Shown: piece after piece, positions 51,991-60,931 of the stretch | Layout of the letters: the number at the start of each line of letters is the position of its first letter | Position numbering within the stretch: the first letter of the stretch is position 1 | From: Croceicoccus ponticola | Lineage (GTDB): Bacteria; Pseudomonadota; Alphaproteobacteria; Sphingomonadales; Sphingomonadaceae | Assembly: GCF_004004515.1 (NCBI RefSeq) | Contig: NZ_RXOL01000001.1 | Location: 806,001-870,000 of the forward strand | Reading direction: 5' to 3' | Length of the DNA: 64,000 nt | Position numbers and translations under genes: made by a program | Notes under the pieces: model-generated | Databases searched by the model: none | Told to the model about the DNA's origin: nothing | What the model saw: only the letters and a program-made list of their open reading frames with translations

Positions 51991-52716
51991 ATGTCGAAGC
52001 TCAATCCGCCCCCTGGAACGCAATCCCTCATCGATCCGGAACTGCTCCTGCTGGCCTATCGCAGCGGCATTTTCCCCATGGCGGAAACGCGCGACGATCC
52101 CGAGATCATGTGGATCGAGCCGCGCGAACGGGCCATCCTTCCGCTCGAGGGGCTGAACCTTTCGCGCTCGTTGTTGCGCACGTTGCGCCGGGACAGGTTC
52201 GAAGTCACCTGCAACCGCGCGTTCGAAGGCGTGATCGCCCGCTGCGCCGCCCCGCGCGATGGCGAAGACGACGACGTATCGGAAAGCTGGATCAGCAAGC
52301 GGATCACGGACAGTTACGTGATGCTGCACAAGCTTGGCCACGCGCATTCCATCGAATGCTGGCGCGATGGGCAACTTGTCGGTGGGCTCTATGGCGTGGC
52401 GTTCGACCGGGTGTTCTGTGGCGAATCAATGTTCAGCCTCGAATCCGACGCATCGAAAGTCGCGCTATGCTGGCTCGTCGCGGCGATGCAGGCTGCGGGG
52501 ATGGAACTGCTCGACTGCCAGTTCATGACCACCCACCTCGCCTCGCTTGGTGCGGTCGCCATGCCTCAGGCGCGCTATATGGAACTGGTGGCAAAGTCGT
52601 GCAGACCTGCCGACGAAGCGCCTTACGTAGCGCTGCCCGAAGGTTTTTCGTCCTTGGCGGCGGCCTCTTCCTCTCCGGGAAAGACCATCGCGCAGTCCTT
52701 GATCCAGACATCGTAG
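51991..52716 (+). CDS. aat: Leucyl/phenylalanyl-tRNA--protein transferase
   Basis: A 241-residue enzyme that adds Leu or Phe from tRNA to N-terminal Lys or Arg, marking proteins for ClpS-ClpAP. Visible are AYRSGIFPMAETRDDPEIMWIEPRERAILPL near the N terminus and GGLYGVAFDRVFCGESMFSLESDASKVAL in the core. The start at 51991 (MSKLNPPPG) is preferred to earlier in-frame codons, which run into the tRNA flank. Its last 94 bases overlap the end of the DUF2155 gene on the other strand. Confidence 0.94.
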   Translation: MSKLNPPPGTQSLIDPELLLLAYRSGIFPMAETRDDPEIMWIEPRERAILPLEGLNLSRSLLRTLRRDRFEVTCNRAFEGVIARCAAPRDGEDDDVSESWISKRITDSYVMLHKLGHAHSIECWRDGQLVGGLYGVAFDRVFCGESMFSLESDASKVALCWLVAAMQAAGMELLDCQFMTTHLASLGAVAMPQARYMELVAKSCRPADEAPYVALPEGFSSLAAASSSPGKTIAQSLIQTS

Positions 52717-53192
52717 ATCGGATGCTCGACGACGTTCAGTGACGGGCTGTTGAGGAACAGCCAACCCGAAAAGACGCCCTTCCAATCGGGCCTTTCCTCA
52801 TCGTCGTCGTCGGTTGTCGTATAGATCTGGACGAAAGCGCCCTCTTCCGGCTCCGGATCCCAGGGCGGGCGGCGTTCGCACGTTTCCACCCGGATCAGCA
52901 CGTCCTTGACGCGCTTCTGCTCGCCGGGCTTCAACATTATGTCTTGCGTAAGGTTGTTACGCTTGTTCAACAGGCCAAGCGTGGCGACACGCTCTGCCAT
53001 CGGGGTGCCTGCGGGCAAGCCGTCTTCGCCGATCACGGGTTCGGCATCAGCGGCCAATTTCTGGTTCGCAGCGGTGCTGGCGACAGGCTGTTCCTTGTCG
53101 ACGCCCTTGGCGGCGTCGCCCGCCTCCGGCTTGCTGCCGCAAGCGGCCAGCAGCACCGTCGCTGCCAGCGCGAGCGGGGTGCGGCGAATCAC
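52623..53192 (-). CDS. DUF2155 domain lipoprotein
   Basis: A 189-residue protein starting at GTG 53192. The signal ends in LLAAC, a lipobox, and is followed by a short acidic linker. The DUF2155 core is ETCERRPPWDPEPEEGAFVQIYTTTD through FSGWLFLNSPSLNVVEHPIYDVWIKDC. GTGA overlaps the NDUFA12-like gene, and the 3' end overlaps aat tail to tail by 94 bases. The family is conserved in alphaproteobacteria and its function is unknown. Confidence 0.85.
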   Translation of the reverse strand: MIRRTPLALAATVLLAACGSKPEAGDAAKGVDKEQPVASTAANQKLAADAEPVIGEDGLPAGTPMAERVATLGLLNKRNNLTQDIMLKPGEQKRVKDVLIRVETCERRPPWDPEPEEGAFVQIYTTTDDDDEERPDWKGVFSGWLFLNSPSLNVVEHPIYDVWIKDCAMVFPGEEEAAAKDEKPSGSAT

Positions 53193-53587
53193 TGGTCGGG
53201 CGACCAGGCTTCGTAATCGCCGGTGGCGCGAGCGCGGACGCCGCCCTTTTCCAGCGCGCCCGACGGGCGATAGGCGCCTTCCGTGCCGGTGGCGTTGGGG
53301 GTATAGTCCACTTCCCAGATGCGCGGCGGCGGCAGGTTCGATTCCGGCACGCCATCGAACGAACCGTGCAGCCATCCATGCCATTCGGCCGGCACGCGGC
53401 TGGCATCGTTCGCGCCTTCATAAATGACCCAGCGGCGTTCGTGGCCCAGCGAATTCGGCTTCTTCGCGCGGTAATAGGCATTGCCCTGCGCGTCGGTGCC
53501 GACCTTCTGGCCATGGCGACTGGTGTCGAGAAGTGTGCCGAATGTGGCACCGTCCCACCATGTGAAGATCTTGCCGAGGATGCTCAT
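53189..53587 (-). CDS. NDUFA12-like NADH dehydrogenase accessory protein
   Basis: A 132-residue homologue of the mitochondrial complex I subunit NDUFA12 (B17.2). Family stretches are GTDAQGNAYYRAKK, RRWVIYEGANDASRVPAEWHGWLHG and the YTPNATGTEGAYRPSGALEKGG end. An AAGGTGG precedes the ATG. In alphaproteobacteria such a gene sits away from the nuo operon, next to DUF2155 and aat, as seen here. It supports assembly or stability of respiratory complex I. Confidence 0.93.
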   Translation of the reverse strand: MSILGKIFTWWDGATFGTLLDTSRHGQKVGTDAQGNAYYRAKKPNSLGHERRWVIYEGANDASRVPAEWHGWLHGSFDGVPESNLPPPRIWEVDYTPNATGTEGAYRPSGALEKGGVRARATGDYEAWSPDQ

Positions 53588-53681
53588 CGTGCCACCTTTT
53601 TCATCGTTGGCCGATTAGCGGCACGCGCGCCGATCTGCAACCCGCGCGATGGACGCCTTGCCGATTGAACCTGCAAAGCCG

Positions 53682-54209
53682 TTATCCGCGCGGCACGGAG
53701 AATGTGACGCGATCGCCCGGGGCAATGCCCAGTTCAGCGGCGCGACCGCCCGGGATTTCGAGCACATAACTGGCAGGCCCGACTGACGAATAGCGGGAGG
53801 TGTCATAAGGCACCGCATTGGCGGCGATGCTGTCGACGGTGCCGTCGGTGCGGATGAACACCATGTCGAGCGGGATGTACGTGTTGAGCATCCAGAAGTT
53901 ACGGCGCATCGGCTGAGCTTCGGTGGTGCTGAAATCGAACAGCATGCCTTCGTCAGGGCCGAGTTCGGTGCGGAACATCAAGCCCCTGGTGCGTGCTTCG
54001 GGCACGCCCGCATATTCCGCGGTGAACCGATGCGCGCCCGCCCTGCTGGCGACAGTCACCGGGATCAGCGGCAGCCCCGACACGGGGTGCATGGCCGCCG
54101 AACCCTTGTCGGTGGCGCTGGGCGCATCGGATGCCAGCCCCTGCGACGAAGGGGCACAGGCGGCAAGCATGAACAGAGCCAGCGCGCTGCCGAACTTAGC
54201 AATCGACAT
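53682..54209 (-). CDS. DUF192 family lipoprotein
   Basis: A 175-residue exported protein starting at 54209 ([20 protein letters not shown]), with a lipoprotein-like signal. The DUF192 fold shows in [47 protein letters not shown] and [21 protein letters not shown]. Its function is unknown. The TGATG overlap with the recX stop suggests co-translation. A 94-base gap separates it from the NDUFA12-like gene. Confidence 0.88.
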   Translation of the reverse strand: MSIAKFGSALALFMLAACAPSSQGLASDAPSATDKGSAAMHPVSGLPLIPVTVASRAGAHRFTAEYAGVPEARTRGLMFRTELGPDEGMLFDFSTTEAQPMRRNFWMLNTYIPLDMVFIRTDGTVDSIAANAVPYDTSRYSSVGPASYVLEIPGGRAAELGIAPGDRVTFSVPRG

Positions 54210-54823
54210 CAATCGTCCTCTTCGCTGGCGGCTGCGACCCATTCGCGTGCCTCTTCGGCATTCGCCGCCTCGATCAGGCGTCGCGCAGTATCGAGCGCGT
54301 GCCCTGCGCGCAACATGGCCGCCACTTGCTTATCCCGCACTGAACGATCGGCAGGCGGTGCACCGTCGGCGCCGAACGGGCCGAACCGCCGCCTTTCGGC
54401 TAACCGCAAGGCCGCTTCGCGCAAGGCCCCCTCTCTCACCGCGACGCGATCTTCGGCATCGACGCCCGCCGCGTCCAGCGCCTGTGCCACGCGCCGGATG
54501 CCGTATCCCCGGCGCAGCAGGCTGCCGGTGCGGGTCCGGGCATATTCGCCATCGTCGACATACGCCATGCCGACGAAACGGGCCACGATCGCATCGATGT
54601 CGGGTAACGGCGCGCCGTCCTCCTGCCCTTCCCAGCCGCGTTCGCGCAGCTTTCTCTGACAATATCGCTGCAATCCCCGTGCCGTAGTCGCGAACCGGGC
54701 AACATAGGCGAGCGCCATTTCTTCGAGAGAGGCCGAATTTAACGGCTTTCTCACTCTTGCGGTTCGGGCTTTTCGTGGATATCCGCCGGTTCGTTCGGTC
54801 ATCGTGCCATATTCTTGCCACAC
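54209..54823 (-). CDS. recX: RecX-like regulatory protein
   Basis: About 204 residues, basic and helical, with the RecX repeat pattern ([31 protein letters not shown] and [26 protein letters not shown]). RecX inhibits RecA filament extension. No recA is adjacent. The first ATG at 54823 and the internal one at 54802 (MTERTGGY) are both possible starts. It is divergent from the fatty acyl-AMP ligase gene across 158 bases. Confidence 0.82.
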   Translation of the reverse strand: MWQEYGTMTERTGGYPRKARTARVRKPLNSASLEEMALAYVARFATTARGLQRYCQRKLRERGWEGQEDGAPLPDIDAIVARFVGMAYVDDGEYARTRTGSLLRRGYGIRRVAQALDAAGVDAEDRVAVREGALREAALRLAERRRFGPFGADGAPPADRSVRDKQVAAMLRAGHALDTARRLIEAANAEEAREWVAAASEEDD

Positions 54824-54981
54824 TATCGTAACATTGGAAACGGCCTTGGTATCTGACGGTCGCGTATACGAAGAATTGGCTCGAGAAGAACCCTTAACGA
54901 AAGTCCGGTTTCAGGCGGGATTAATCGGGCGGGCGACTAAAGCGGTCCACTTTTGCAAATTGACGGGATAGCAGCAGCTTC

Positions 54982-56733
54982 ATGACGCAGATCGCCCCCA
55001 CGGCTGGCGCCACGCTTGAGCCCACCCCCAATGCGGATACATTGCCGCGCCGGCTTGCCGATTTCGCGACTTTTGCAGACGCGATCGATTATGCCGCCAC
55101 AGGTTCGCGCGGGCTTAATTTCCACGACCCGCGCGGCAAGCTGACGCGAGTCTATCCCTATTCGGAACTGCGCGACGATGCGCTGGCCATGGCCCGCCGA
55201 CTGGTTGCGGCCGGGGTGAAGCCGGGCGACCGCATTGCGCTGGTGGCTGAAACCGGCACCGATTTTGCCGCACTGTTCTGTGGCGCGGTCTATGCCGGGG
55301 CATGGCCGGTTCCCCTGCCCTTGCCGACCAGTTTTGGCGGCAAGGAATCTTATATCGACCAGCTTGCCGTGCAGTTGCAGTCGAGCGACCCGCTTATGTT
55401 GCTTTATCCGGCCGAAATCGACGCGATGGCATCCGCCGCCGCCGAACGGCAGGGGTGTAAGGGCATCGACTGGACCACGTTTGCCGCGCAGGCAGCGCCC
55501 GATGTCGCCCTGCCCGAACTTAGCCCCGACGATATCTGCTATCTTCAGTATTCTTCCGGCTCTACCCGGTTTCCCCACGGCGTCACGGTCACCCACCGCG
55601 CGCTGATGTCGAACCTTGCCGCGCATTCGCACGGGATGCGCGTGGGCGACAACGATCGCTGCATTTCGTGGCTGCCGTGGTATCACGACATGGGCCTTGT
55701 CGGTTGCTTCCTGTCGCTGATCGCCAATCAGGTTTCGGGCGATTACCTGAAGACCGAGGATTTCGCCCGCCGCCCGCTGGCGTGGCTGGACCTGATCAGC
55801 CGGAACGAAGGGCTGTCGATTTCCTACTCGCCGACGTTCGGATACGACATCTGCGCGCGCCGCATTTCCAGCCAGTCGAACGTCGCCGAACGCTTCGACC
55901 TGTCGCGCTGGCGGCTGGCGGGCAACGGGGCCGACATGATCCGCCCCGACGTGATGCAGAATTTCGTCGACGCTTTTGCCGATGCCGGGTTCAAGGCCAA
56001 TGCCTTCACGCCCAGTTACGGTCTCGCCGAAGCGACTCTGGCCGTGACCATCATGCCGCCGGGCGAAGGGATCCGTGTCGAACTGGTCGAGGAAGAGCGC
56101 CTGTCGGGCACCCCGCGCGACCTGTCCCGCCCTGCGCGTTACCGCGCCATCGTCAATTGCGGCAAGGCGGTGAAGGACATGGAAGTCGTGATCCGCGGCG
56201 AAGAAGGCCACGAACTGGCCGACCACATGATTGGCAAGGTGTGGTGCAGCGGGCCAAGCGTCATGCATTCCTATTTCCGCGACCCCGAAGCGACCGACGC
56301 CTGTATCGTCGACGGATGGCTGGATACCGGCGACATGGGTTACATGGTGAACGGCTATCTGTTCATCGTCGGCCGCGCCAAGGACATGATCATCATCAAC
56401 GGCAAGAACCACTGGCCGCAGGATATCGAATGGGCGGTGGAACAGCTTCCCGGCTTCCATCAGGGCGACATCGCCGCCTTTGCGGTCCAGGCCGACAACG
56501 GCGAGGAAGTACCCGCCGTACTGGTTCACTGCCGCATTTCCGATCCGTTCGAACGGATAAAGCTGCACGACCAGATCCGCGACAAGGTGCGCTCGATCAC
56601 CGGCATGAATTGCGTCGTCGAACTGGTCCCGCCGCGCACCCTGCCGCGCACGTCATCGGGCAAGCTCAGCCGGGCAAAAGCGAAGAAGCTGTACCTGTCG
56701 GGCGAGATCGAGCCCTATAGCCTGGCCGCCTGA
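54982..56733 (+). CDS. Fatty acyl-AMP ligase (FAAL-type)
   Basis: A 583-residue adenylate-forming enzyme. Adenylation motifs include YLQYSSGSTRFPHGVTVTH, PWYHDMGLVGCFLS, PSYGLAEATLAV, GWLDTGDMGYMVNGYLFIVG and RAKDMIIINGKNHWPQD. The Y-H-D-M-G-L stretch and the lack of a typical CoA-ligase end are FAAL-like. FAALs activate fatty acids as acyl-adenylates for transfer to carrier proteins. No polyketide synthase or carrier protein is close by, so the acceptor is unclear. Confidence 0.88.
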   Translation: MTQIAPTAGATLEPTPNADTLPRRLADFATFADAIDYAATGSRGLNFHDPRGKLTRVYPYSELRDDALAMARRLVAAGVKPGDRIALVAETGTDFAALFCGAVYAGAWPVPLPLPTSFGGKESYIDQLAVQLQSSDPLMLLYPAEIDAMASAAAERQGCKGIDWTTFAAQAAPDVALPELSPDDICYLQYSSGSTRFPHGVTVTHRALMSNLAAHSHGMRVGDNDRCISWLPWYHDMGLVGCFLSLIANQVSGDYLKTEDFARRPLAWLDLISRNEGLSISYSPTFGYDICARRISSQSNVAERFDLSRWRLAGNGADMIRPDVMQNFVDAFADAGFKANAFTPSYGLAEATLAVTIMPPGEGIRVELVEEERLSGTPRDLSRPARYRAIVNCGKAVKDMEVVIRGEEGHELADHMIGKVWCSGPSVMHSYFRDPEATDACIVDGWLDTGDMGYMVNGYLFIVGRAKDMIIINGKNHWPQDIEWAVEQLPGFHQGDIAAFAVQADNGEEVPAVLVHCRISDPFERIKLHDQIRDKVRSITGMNCVVELVPPRTLPRTSSGKLSRAKAKKLYLSGEIEPYSLAA

Positions 56734-56761
56734 CGCGCGAATTACCGAATTGCTGAATTGT

Positions 56762-56791
56762 GGGGGAGATCGCGATACCGCGAACTCCCCC
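56762..56791. terminator. Bidirectional terminator between FAAL and MAPEG genes
   Basis: GGGGGAG (56762-56768) and CTCCCCC (56785-56791) form the outer stem, with an A/A mismatch and then TCGCG/CGCGA inside and a four-base ATAC loop. It stands between two convergent genes. The flanking T-run is short. Confidence 0.75.
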
Positions 56792-56811
56792 TTCGTTTGT
56801 GCTCGTCTGGG

Positions 56812-57213
56812 TCAGGCACCGGCCATCAGCAGCGGCCACAGCACAAAGCCCAGCCCGACTAGGCTGATCATGTACACGATCGTCCGCACCACCGGCACGC
56901 CAGCCCAGTACAGCGGCAAATAGACGATCCGCGAGCCCAGCCAGATCCAGCCGCCCAGCGCTGTCATGTCGCTGTTTTTGCCCGCGACGACGACGCCCAA
57001 CAGGCCGATGATCGCGATCGGCAGCGTTTCGAGGTAGTTACCCCGTGCCCGGCCCAACCGCCCGGCCACGGCATTCAGCGGGGGCAAGTCTTCGTCCCGC
57101 GCGCCGACGTTCCATTGCTTGCCGTATTGCTTGGTCTTGTAGTGCCCTTCGGCGAAGATGTGGACGAGCAGCAAGATGGCGGCATAGACCAGTATGCGGA
57201 TTTCGATCGGCAT
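56812..57213 (-). CDS. MAPEG family membrane protein
   Basis: A 133-residue inner-membrane protein with four hydrophobic segments, resembling the MAPEG (membrane-associated eicosanoid/glutathione metabolism) family. The RLGRARGNYLETLPIAIIGLLGVV stretch is the family hallmark (N-x-x-E-T-x-P). Bacterial members may have glutathione transferase or peroxidase activity. It lies 73 bases downstream of the DUF389 gene on the same strand. Confidence 0.87.
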   Translation of the reverse strand: MPIEIRILVYAAILLLVHIFAEGHYKTKQYGKQWNVGARDEDLPPLNAVAGRLGRARGNYLETLPIAIIGLLGVVVAGKNSDMTALGGWIWLGSRIVYLPLYWAGVPVVRTIVYMISLVGLGFVLWPLLMAGA

Positions 57214-57286
57214 CGTTATTCTCCCCTTCGTTTCGGCTTACTGTCTCGGCTGGCGGTTTCGGCTCTGTCGCTGGACCTTGCTGGAC

Positions 57287-58867
57287 CTATGGCGTCCCGC
57301 TTTCCGCCGCGATCGTGTCCGGTGTCGCCCAGCTTGCGGCAACGGTGCCGGTGTCGCGGCGTTTTTCTTCGACGATCAGCGGAACCTGCTTCGCCGCAAG
57401 TGCCTGACGAACGACGGCCACGTCCGCCGGGCCGCCCGAAATTCGGACCGGCGCCTTTATCCTTATGGCCGACCAGGCGATCAGGTCGACCGACCGCTGG
57501 CCCACAGTGGTTATGGCGCGCCCGGGCGGGCCCTCTTTGCCTTCAGGCAGATTGGCGTCGGCGACCGTGACATCGGGCAGCGGCCCGCCGGGCGGTAGCA
57601 GCGTGATCTGCCAACGCGGAACGCTGATGGCGATGCGCTTTTCAAGCGCGGCATATGTCGCAAGATCGGCACCGGGCAGCGGCTTGGCCGATACCTGCGC
57701 CCGGCGTGATTCCCGGTCGATCAGCACTTCGCTTTCCAAGACCCCGGCAATGACAGACAGTCGACCGACAAGATCGCGCACTTCGCGGTCGCTCGCTTCC
57801 TGTTCGCGCGCCCTTGCTGCGGAAAGCTGGGCCTGTTCGGCGGCGGAATCGCTGGTCCCCACTTCGAACTGATCCAGCGTCAGGGCAACCGGGGCCTGCA
57901 TGATCCGCGCCAGGCTGCGCCGCGCCACATCCTCCGCACCGGCCGTGATTTCGGGGGTCAGCACGGTCGCGGCCACCGCGATGGGTTCGGCGTCGAAATC
58001 GATATCGATCTGCGAAATGCGCGCCTTGTTCGGAAAACTGTCGAGGATCGCGCTGTTGGCCAGCCGCTGCGCATTGGATTCGCGAGCAATATTGACGAGC
58101 GACAGCCCCAGCGGCACGACGAGCGCGGCAAATGCGAGACCGACGACGGTGTCCTGCAGGCGGGTCTGGTTCTCACTCAGGTTATTCCGGAAACCGTAGA
58201 GCCGCGCCATGACCATGGCGGTGATGGCAATGGTGATGAGGTTGGTGACATACAGCAGCAAAGCACCGGAAAAGACCGGCCAGTTCAGCGTCGCAAGCCC
58301 GAAACCGACAACGGCCAGCGGCGGCATCAACGCCGTGGCGATGGCGACGCCAACGACCGTGCCCTCACGCCCCCTGATCATCGCATAGGCGCCCGCCATC
58401 GCGGAAAACAGTGCGATGAACAGGTCGAACAGGTTGGGCCGGGTGCGCGCAGCGATTTCCGACGTCACCGTCTGCAGCGGCGAAATCGCGACGATCAGCG
58501 CGGTAAAGAACACCGCGAGCAAAGTTCCGACCGCAAGTGCACGCAGCGATTTGCGCAGCCATGCAAAGTCGCCCGTCGCCAGCGCGAAACCCAGTCCGAT
58601 GATGGGGCCCATCAATGGCGACAAGAGCATTGCGCCAATCACGACGGCGGGGGACGACAGCAACAGTCCCAGCACCGCGATGCCCGCCGACATGGCCAGC
58701 ATGAACATGTAGCGGGCTGAAATCACCGCCTCTTCACGCCGGTTTTCGATCACCGCCGCCTGATCGACCGTCTTGATGACGGAATGCCGCCACCACAGCC
58801 GGAACGACAGGAGGACGGCGGTAAAGCTGGTCCGCGCGCGGAGTACGGTATCGTTCTGATCGACCAT
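57287..58867 (-). CDS. DUF389 membrane protein
   Basis: A 526-residue protein with a hydrophobic DUF389 core: AVLGLLLSSPAVVIGAMLLSPLMGPIIGLG, then GREGTVVGVAIATALMPPLAVVGFG. A large soluble C-terminal region follows. The start at 58867 (MVDQNDT) was chosen because AGGGA lies six bases upstream; the open frame extends about 150 codons further but overlaps the divergent GH15 gene and has no membrane-protein character. Its function is unknown. The transcript is divergent from GH15. Confidence 0.82.
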   Translation of the reverse strand: MVDQNDTVLRARTSFTAVLLSFRLWWRHSVIKTVDQAAVIENRREEAVISARYMFMLAMSAGIAVLGLLLSSPAVVIGAMLLSPLMGPIIGLGFALATGDFAWLRKSLRALAVGTLLAVFFTALIVAISPLQTVTSEIAARTRPNLFDLFIALFSAMAGAYAMIRGREGTVVGVAIATALMPPLAVVGFGLATLNWPVFSGALLLYVTNLITIAITAMVMARLYGFRNNLSENQTRLQDTVVGLAFAALVVPLGLSLVNIARESNAQRLANSAILDSFPNKARISQIDIDFDAEPIAVAATVLTPEITAGAEDVARRSLARIMQAPVALTLDQFEVGTSDSAAEQAQLSAARAREQEASDREVRDLVGRLSVIAGVLESEVLIDRESRRAQVSAKPLPGADLATYAALEKRIAISVPRWQITLLPPGGPLPDVTVADANLPEGKEGPPGRAITTVGQRSVDLIAWSAIRIKAPVRISGGPADVAVVRQALAAKQVPLIVEEKRRDTGTVAASWATPDTIAAESGTP

Positions 58868-59019
58868 TTCGTGTCCCTGCACGCCACAAGGGCGCAATCC
58901 CGCCCGCGGTTGTAGCGCGCAAGCCACGGCTGTCGAGCGCAACGGGTCATAGTGCAGTGCAAAAGAAATGCCGCCGCAGGGCTTCACAGCACCTGCCCAC
59001 CTCCTAAGTTCACCGGCAC

Positions 59020-60882
59020 ATGAACGATCCGAATCATCGCAACGCCCCCGCCCCCGAGCCAGCCGAAGCCCCCGGCCCTGCTGCTCCGGAGGATTTGGCC
59101 AACCTCGAGCTTTGGCCGATCGGCAACTGCCAGGCTTCGGCATTGGTGGACCGGCACGGCACATTTTCGTGGGCATGCATTCCGCGGGTGGATGGCGATC
59201 CAGTCTTCTGTTCGCTGCTCGATCATGGCAAGGGCGACGACGCCCGCGGCTTCTGGTCCATTGCGATGGAGGGCGGACGGGTCGTCGAACAGTCCTATAT
59301 CCGCAATACCCCGATTCTGAAGACACGCTATGCCGACGATGAAGGCAACGCGCTGGAAGTGCTCGATTTCAGCCCGCGCTATCGCGACAAGGGCCGGATC
59401 TATCGCCCAGTCGCCTTCGCCCGCGTGGTGCGCCCGATCAGCGGTTCGCCGCGTATTCGCGTGGCGCTGCGCCCGGCGGCGGATTATGGCGCGAGCGATC
59501 CTGAACGCAGTTTCGGGTCGAGCCACATCACCTATCGCATTCCGGCAATGACCATGCGGTTGACCACCGATGCGCCGATCGGGTTGATCCAGCAGGAAAG
59601 CGCCTTTCGCGTCGAACGCCAGCTGCATTTCTTTTTCGGGCCTGACGAAAGCTTTTCGACCAGCCTTGAAAGCGGGGTCGGCGACATGCTGTCGCGCACG
59701 GCGAACGAATGGCGCCACTGGGTCCGCGGTCTGGCCATCCCGTTCGAATGGCAGGACGCGGTGATCCGCGCCGCTATCGGACTGAAACTGTGTCAGCACG
59801 AAGATACCGGCGCGATCGTCGCCGCGCTCACCACCTCTATCCCCGAACACGCGGATTCCGGGCGGAACTGGGACTATCGTTACTGCTGGGTCCGCGACGC
59901 CTATTACACGGTTCAGGCGCTGAACCGCATCGGCGCGCTCGACGTGCTGGAAAGCTATCTCGGATTTTTGCGCAATATCGTCGATCAGGCCAAGGGCGGC
60001 CACATCCACCCGATGTTCGACGTGCGCGGCAATCCCGAACTGCCCGAAGGGGAGGCCGAGCATCTGGCCGGCTATCGCGGCATGGGCCCGGTCCGCATCG
60101 GCAACGCCGCGTGGTATCAAATCCAGCATGACGCCTATGGCCAGATCGTGCTGTCGAACGCGCAGGCCTTTGCCGACCGGCGGCTATTGCGCATATCGGG
60201 GGTGGAGGATTTCCAGCGGCTTGAAAAAGTCGGCGAACGCGCGCTGTCAGTCTGGGACAAGCCCGATGCCGGATTGTGGGAACTGCGCAATTCGACCCAC
60301 GTCCATACTTATTCCGCCGCCATGTGCTGGGCCGCATGCGACCGGCTCGCCCACGCGGCGCAAGTTCTGGCGCTGGACGAGCGTGAGAAGTACTGGCGCG
60401 AGAACGCAGCGCGATTGCAGGCCGAAATCATGGAGCGGAGCTGGAACGAGGAAGAGGGCCTGATCTCCTCTACCTTTGGCGGCAACATGCGCGATGCCAG
60501 CATCATCCAGCTGCTCGACCTGCGCTTCATTTCCAAGGACGATCCGAAGATCCATTCCACGCTGAAAGCGGTCGAACATTCCTTGCGGCGCGGCGATCAC
60601 ATGCTGCGTTACGACACGGCGGACGATTTCGGCATGCCGCACACCGCGTTCAATGTCGCCACGTTCTGGCTGATCGAGGCGCTGTCGCTGACCGGTCAGA
60701 ACGAAGAGGCCCGCCGCCTGTTCGAAGTCATGCTCGACCGCCGAACGGGAGCGGGCATGATGAGCGAGGATATCGACCCCAAATCGCTGGAACTTTGGGG
60801 GAATTATCCGCAGACCTATTCGCTGGTCGGCATCATCAATTGTGCGGTGATGCTGAGCAAAAGCTGGAACGAATACCGCTAA
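59020..60882 (+). CDS. Glycoside hydrolase family 15 protein (glucoamylase/trehalase-like)
   Basis: A 620-residue cytoplasmic enzyme with an N-terminal beta-sandwich (LWPIGNCQASALVDRHGTFSW) and a C-terminal (alpha/alpha)6 barrel. The barrel has RNWDYRYCWVRDAYYTVQALNRIG, GLWELR near residue 420 with the likely catalytic acid, and MMSEDIDP near residue 582 for the base. Related proteins hydrolyse trehalose or alpha-1,4/1,6 glucosides. No trehalose or glycogen genes are adjacent, so the substrate is not settled. It converges with the AmpG-like MFS gene. Confidence 0.9.
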   Translation: MNDPNHRNAPAPEPAEAPGPAAPEDLANLELWPIGNCQASALVDRHGTFSWACIPRVDGDPVFCSLLDHGKGDDARGFWSIAMEGGRVVEQSYIRNTPILKTRYADDEGNALEVLDFSPRYRDKGRIYRPVAFARVVRPISGSPRIRVALRPAADYGASDPERSFGSSHITYRIPAMTMRLTTDAPIGLIQQESAFRVERQLHFFFGPDESFSTSLESGVGDMLSRTANEWRHWVRGLAIPFEWQDAVIRAAIGLKLCQHEDTGAIVAALTTSIPEHADSGRNWDYRYCWVRDAYYTVQALNRIGALDVLESYLGFLRNIVDQAKGGHIHPMFDVRGNPELPEGEAEHLAGYRGMGPVRIGNAAWYQIQHDAYGQIVLSNAQAFADRRLLRISGVEDFQRLEKVGERALSVWDKPDAGLWELRNSTHVHTYSAAMCWAACDRLAHAAQVLALDEREKYWRENAARLQAEIMERSWNEEEGLISSTFGGNMRDASIIQLLDLRFISKDDPKIHSTLKAVEHSLRRGDHMLRYDTADDFGMPHTAFNVATFWLIEALSLTGQNEEARRLFEVMLDRRTGAGMMSEDIDPKSLELWGNYPQTYSLVGIINCAVMLSKSWNEYR

Positions 60883-60905
60883 CGAAAGACAGTGAAACGG
60901 CGGAG

Positions 60906-60931
60906 CCGGTTCAGTCCATTTTCGGAACCGG
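60906..60931. terminator. Possible hairpin at the GH15/MFS convergence
   Basis: CCGGTTC (60906-60912) and GAACCGG (60925-60931) make a seven-base stem with a 12-base loop, 24 bases past the GH15 stop. It overlaps the last codons of the convergent MFS gene, so part of the sequence is also coding. There is no T-run. Confidence 0.3.

Noticed and set aside
57287-59326. A 679-residue version of the DUF389 protein
   Set aside because: The extra N-terminal part is Arg- and Pro-rich shadow of the GH15 gene and its promoter. A ribosome binding site supports the start at 58867.
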